From assembly GCA_023525715.1 (NCBI GenBank), contig CM042012.1, positions 53,683,004-53,747,003 on the forward strand: DNA of 64,000 nucleotides, written 5' to 3'. This DNA comes from Cichorium intybus. Taxonomy: Eukaryota; Streptophyta; Magnoliopsida; Asterales; Asteraceae. Under the pieces are notes generated by a model that was not told the DNA's origin, did no database searches, and saw nothing but the letters and a program-made list of their open reading frames with translations. Positions within the stretch are counted from its first letter, which is position 1. Each line of letters opens with the position of its first letter. Positions 59,290 to 64,000 of the stretch are shown in pieces. Both the position numbers and the translations under genes were made by a program.

Positions 59290-62200
59290 CATTACAATTT
59301 CGGTTTCCCATATCATGTGAAACTTCGATGGTATTGCCAAAGCACTTTAACCATACTAGTCTTCTTATCTCGCAGCTGTCTTATCTTCCGGTCAAACACC
59401 TTCTTGGGTTGTCCCGGGTACCTTAACTTCTCATCTACCTCAGTTTCAGTAAGAGGTATTCGTCACGCAATGTTTTCCGCAATTGAGACATACGGAAAAC
59501 ATTATGAATATCTTGATGTTCATCAAGAAACTTCAATTAATACATCACAGTTCTTACTTTTTGGGATATACGAAAAGGTCCAATAAAACGAGGACTCAAC
59601 TTCCCTTTCTTCCCAAAACAATTTAGTCTTTCTAAGGGGATACTTTGAGCACTATCATCTTTCCCCATTTGGAATTTCAACGGTTTTAATCGGCAATCCG
59701 CATACTACTTTTGTCGATTTTTGTCTATTTCTAAGCTTTCTCGAATTTGCCTAACCTTTTCTTCTGTTTGAGGTACAATCTCGGTCCAGCCAACGGCTTC
59801 TCCCCAACTTCAGTCTAGCAAATCGGCGTGCAACACGATACTCCATACTATGCATTATACGAGCCATCTGAATACTGGTACGAAAACTGTTATTATCTAC
59901 GGGTTCTACCAAAGATAGACGATCTTCTCATCTTCGTCCAAGGTCTATTATGCAAGTTCAATGCATATCTTCTAAAGTCTGCATCATTATATCATCTCGC
60001 CCATCAAGATACGGTACTTATTAGTACTTTTGAACTAATTATTCTTGAAAACTATGCCAAAAACCGAGAAATAAATCTACTATCGTAACCTAATACAATC
60101 AATACCAGTAACCCAAGTCGACAGGTTATTTTATTTATATAGCTTTTTGCAACTTTTCGATCTTGATTTTTATCACTGGTCGGTATAAATGTGCACTGGT
60201 TTCATCAACCAGTCAACAATTACCCATATGGTACTTGCGAAGACTTTATTACAAAGTCTATAATAATATCGTCCCATTTCTTTTCTGGGACTAACAACGG
60301 GTAAATTTCTTCGTATGCTTCTACTGGTTTGACTTTACTTGCACACAAGTCAAATACTTTTCACATGTCTTTCAATATCTTTCTTCAGTCCCGGCCACCA
60401 ATACATAGGTTTTATCACCCTATACAGTCTGGTATTGCTCCGGGTATACTGCATATCTACTACAATATGCATCTTTTCAAAATAAATCTCATGTTTCGCC
60501 TTGCTTTGGAATCCACATACGCAACCACCAAGGGTTTTAAATCGATGTGGTTTTCCAACTAGCTTCTTCCAATAGCCAATCATTCATTCACTTTTCACAT
60601 TTACAGACTTGCGCACTTCTTCTTGTGCTACTCGAATCAATTCGGGTAATCGATTCGCCATACTCATACACGTGTATGTAACCTTCAAAGGATATTTTCT
60701 TTTCAATTGAAGGCATCTATAGCCACATCCGCCTTTCCGAGATGGTACAAGATTTCATAACCGAAATCTTTAAGTAACCCATCTGTCTTTGCTATCTCAT
60801 ATTTAGCTTCTTTTTGATCAATTAAGTACTTCAAACTTTTATGATCCGTATAAACAGTAAGCTTTACACCACATAAGTAGTGTCTTCAAAGCTTCAATGC
60901 CAAAGTCATAATTGCTACTGCAATGTCATGCTCCCACAGTCAAATCTAGATGTATTTCTGTAAAATAAATTTTCTTCTCCGCTTAGCGATAATGCTAACA
61001 CCGGAGCTTCACTCAAGGTTTATTCCAACCTTTACAAAGATACTCGTGGTCTTTCCATCCACTCAAACTTTTCACTTTTCCTCGTCAACCTTAGTCAACT
61101 AGGTAGCAATCATGGAGCGGTTTTCTACAACTCTCCTATAATAACCCGCCAATCCAAGGAAACTACAATTTTAGTCAGATTCCCCAGGCGGTTCCCATTT
61201 TATCACAGCATCATTGCCACTAGATCTACTTTAACATCTTTGGCACTGTTAACATGCCCAAAGAGTCAAACTTCTTTTAGCCAAATTTCATACTTGGAAA
61301 ACTTCGCATATCTCTTTACTCAGCGAAGTAACTCCAATATTTAGCACAATTGTACATCATACTCATTCTAGTTTCGAGAATATCAAATTCTCAGTAGTCA
61401 ATGCACACGCACATTAACTTGTCTTTCTTCTTTTCAAACAAGATAGGGCTTCACATAATGACATACGCAGTCTTATGAACCCCGTTTCAAAATTTTCTTC
61501 AGATTGTTTTCCCACTCTGCCATCTCTGCGGATGCTAATCAGTATAGAGCCTGAATAACAGAAACGGCTCCCAGAACCAGTGTAATCGTAAACTCTTCTC
61601 ATCAATCTGGCGAAAATTCTAGAAGTTCTTTGGAAGAACCATCCATGTATTCATTTAAAATTTACATTTCTATCGCCACTTTATTTAGTTTGGCCAATAC
61701 TACATATGCGAACTAAAACATCCTTCCTTTACTAACTCTTCTCCAAGTTTAAGCAAAGTGAAATAACCGGTATTCTCAACAACAGTTATTTACCGTGGAT
61801 TTTCATCCGTTTCATTTCTGATTTTAGAACCACAATGTTCATTTTTCTACAATTCATGTTAGCATCATTCATTGCTAACCAATTCATATGCACAATTTCT
61901 TCAAATTCATTGGTAGTCATCGGCTTTAGATTTATAGGGAAAAATGGTCCCGTAAATCCTAGGCAGACAACCTTCCAGGTGTTCAATATCTTAAACATAT
62001 TTGCTAACTGCTATAGCTACTTCCAACATTTCATCCATAATCGTTGATGAAATATTCAGACAAGACATTAAAGTCACCTATCCAAAGCATAGCTTCATGG
62101 ATCAAATATAACATATACGGGGATTATATTCAAAATGAATATATCTGAGACCATATCAGTTTTCTCACGAGCTTCTTCCACAATCTGTTGGAATGCTCAT

Positions 62201-62500
62201 GGTACCACTGGTCCTTCTCGACCATTCGTTTCTTCTTTCTTTCCTCCCCGTTCTTTCCTGGGTTTATCACCCGTTACTCCACATTTAGCATGTGAACATT
62301 TCGTAGGGAAGTGATCTATAGCTCCGTGCTGGAAACACTTCCGTTCCATCCAACAGGCTCGAGCAACATGTTCCTGTTTTTTGAAATTTCAGCCATACAA
62401 CGGTAGAGTCTCAACTCTACAATTTTCTGAGTGCTTTTCCTGCACTTCCTACACCACATCACATTTTTCGTTTTGGTCCCTTCCCTTTAAGGTTAGACCT
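59290..62500 (-). pseudogene. Tekay-like gag-pol, heavily decayed
   Basis: Minus strand, in order: a gag zinc knuckle reduced to KCFQHGAIDHFPTKC near 62330 (second Cys lost); the RT end LGLAGYYRRVVENRSMIAT near 61150; RNase H VYTDHKSLKYLIDQKEAKYE near 60820; the integrase zinc finger with MYWWPGLKKDIERHV near 60390; and a chromodomain-type tail (EKLRYPGQPKKVFDRKIRQL) near 59430-59340. Stops and shifts separate all of these. The catalytic RT box and much of the integrase core could not be found. Confidence 0.75.
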
Positions 62501-62907
62501 AAATCGTATTAACTTCTTCTGAAGCGTCCACTAGTATTTTTCTGCTTTTCTTGTAGTCTCAACTACTTTTCTTTCACCTTGAATATCAGTCAGGGTGAGC
62601 AACCAATTTCTCTTTTTCTGACCATATCAGCTACTATTGCTTATCATATGGATTTTATTCGACTTGTCTCTTTGCCCCTCTTTCAATGGAGCCCTGAGAA
62701 AGGGCTGGTCTACCACTTAAGGCCCCACGCCCTAAATTTCTTCGTATAAGATTACTTCTAGTACTTCCCATACTTCAAAATTTAATAAACAGTTAGCTTA
62801 TGTATCATATCATACGTATATACACCTAACTGTACCGCATGTCTACTATCTCTCAAGATTTAAGTCCAGGAATCTACTCTATAGACACCTAGTTCACTTA
62901 AACCACG

Positions 62908-62919
62908 GCTCTGATACCA
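62908..62919 (-). promoter_or_regulatory. Primer binding site of the Tekay-like element
   Basis: The minus strand reads TGGTATCAGAGC, three bases from the LTR, complementary to initiator tRNA-Met. Confidence 0.85.
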
Positions 62920-62922
62920 ACT

Positions 62923-64000
62923 TGTAACACCCGACTTTTAAAACAAAAACACCCCTGAAAATTTTTCATTTAAAACAAAGGTTTCAATATGTAAAACCAT
63001 AACAAGAGGGGTATATTTTATTAAAAACGGGTACAAGCGTATCAAGGAGAGTATAAGATACGATAGTCTTCTTTGAAGCCGGGCTGCTACTGACAGCATC
63101 TATAAGTCCCACTTCTTTAGTCACGGACTCTATCTTTTCCCTTATCAGGATCATGCTAACCTGCAGGGATACTGACAGCATCTATAAGTCCCACTTCTTT
63201 AGTCACGGACTCTATCTTTTCCCTTATCAGGGTCATGCTAACCTGCAGGGGCATTTAACAAATAACATGAGCTATAAAGCTCAGTGAGTAATCATATCTG
63301 CAAATAACATGTATAAGAAACACGTTTATATATAATTCCCTATATATGATGAATCTCTTCTGACTCATCTTTTCAACACAAGGTCCCATTCTATAGCCTC
63401 TTCCGGCTAAACGTATATATATTTGGATATCGGATCCAAACTCTTAGTCTTACTGGCTGATAGTAGATCTCTTAGGATTTCACATCCTACTTTATAGTCT
63501 TACAGGTTGTTATTTGCATCCATTTCTGTCCCATATTTCTTAGTCACAATAGACCGCACCGTATTTCATGGCTATATAAGCCGCACCATGTGTCATAGCT
63601 ATATAAGCTGCACCAAAACATTTTCAATATACAAGTCATAGCCCTAAGGCCGCACCAATAGTTTCATTATTTATTTCATAGCCCAAAGGTCGCACCAGCT
63701 AGGTTCAATAACCCGATATCATGGTCAAAAGACCGCACCATTTAGATTCAAGTTCAATATCATAGCCATAAGGCCGCACCATTTTCCGTATAACAATATC
63801 ATAGCCATATAGGCCGCACCAGTTGGATATAACATCCAATATCATAGCCAAATAGGCCGCACCAGTTGGATATAACATCCAATATCATAGCCACAAGTGG
63901 CCGCACCATTTAATAACATTTCATTTCATAATCATTTATGGCTCACGGCTCCGTTCTTGTCATTTCATTGACTCACGGCTTATCCGATATTGCGTTTTCA
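62923..64000 (-). repeat. 5' LTR of the Tekay-like element (truncated by window edge)
   Basis: 1078 bp that match 56737-57814 almost exactly, including the 82-bp duplication and the ggccgcacca series. Confidence 0.93.

Larger units (their letters stand above)
56737..64000 (-). mobile_element. Tekay-like chromovirus (right end outside window)
   Basis: It has an LTR at 56737-59223, purine tract, a badly broken pol, a primer site and the start of the second LTR at 62923. Plus-strand ends are TGTAACACCC and GGTGTTACA. agttg (56732-56736) should be the target duplication. The internal region is only 3.7 kb, shorter than a complete gag-pol. The two LTRs show about a dozen differences over the 1078 bp that can be compared. 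Confidence 0.88.

Overview
This window is nuclear DNA from a flowering plant, most likely a eudicot. It is AT-rich, has spliced genes with GT-AG introns, plant LTR retrotransposon lineages (Ty1/copia, Tat/Retand-like, Athila-like and Tekay-like Ty3/gypsy), hAT-type MITEs and long (TA)n microsatellites. Asteraceae is my guess at family level, not something the sequence proves.

Layout. 1-15479 is a nest. A minus-strand copia element (copy A, cut by the left window edge) sits 12 bp inside the 3' LTR of a minus-strand Tat-type gypsy element (gypsy-1). Gypsy-1 carries gag-pol on the minus strand and an extra ORF of the 'putative gypsy-type transposon' (Transposase_28) family on the plus strand. 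15480-18720 holds a (TA)n/(CA)n tract, a 2.0-kb solo LTR with a 5-bp target duplication, and a hAT MITE with an 8-bp duplication. 19260-28500 is the gene island: an NF-YB transcription factor subunit (+, five coding exons), a VPS9a-type Rab5 exchange factor (+, uninterrupted) and an unrecognised seven-exon, 436-residue plant protein (-). 28981-29809 is a second hAT MITE. 30105-37198 is a complete copia element (copy B) of the same family as copy A. 37200-47511 is older transposon debris: two PIF/Harbinger-associated Myb/SANT-type pseudogenes, a hAT transposase C-terminus, an Athila-like LTR and gag, a 5S-rRNA-derived segment and a chromovirus integrase end. 47512-64000 is a second nest: copia copy C is interrupted by gypsy-2 (relative of gypsy-1), whose 3' repeats are in turn interrupted by a Tekay-like element that runs off the right edge.

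How the parts relate. The three copia copies are gag-only over the parts seen; about 3.5 kb downstream of gag has no long ORF, so they probably depend on proteins made elsewhere. Compared with A and C, copy B lacks exactly two GT/GC-AG bounded segments at the 3' end of gag, which fits descent from a spliced RNA. The two Tat-type elements share an antisense ORF with an intron, a conserved E2F-type site in its leader, and hairpin-bearing tandem repeats just beyond it. The host genes appear independent of one another. The seven-exon gene and the antisense ORF both have TTTCCCGC motifs upstream, and a perfect heat-shock element lies 6 bp before the VPS9a-like start codon.

Limits. All gene models, alignments and repeat boundaries were made by eye. 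Ages, lineage names below superfamily level, and regulatory sites are inferences.
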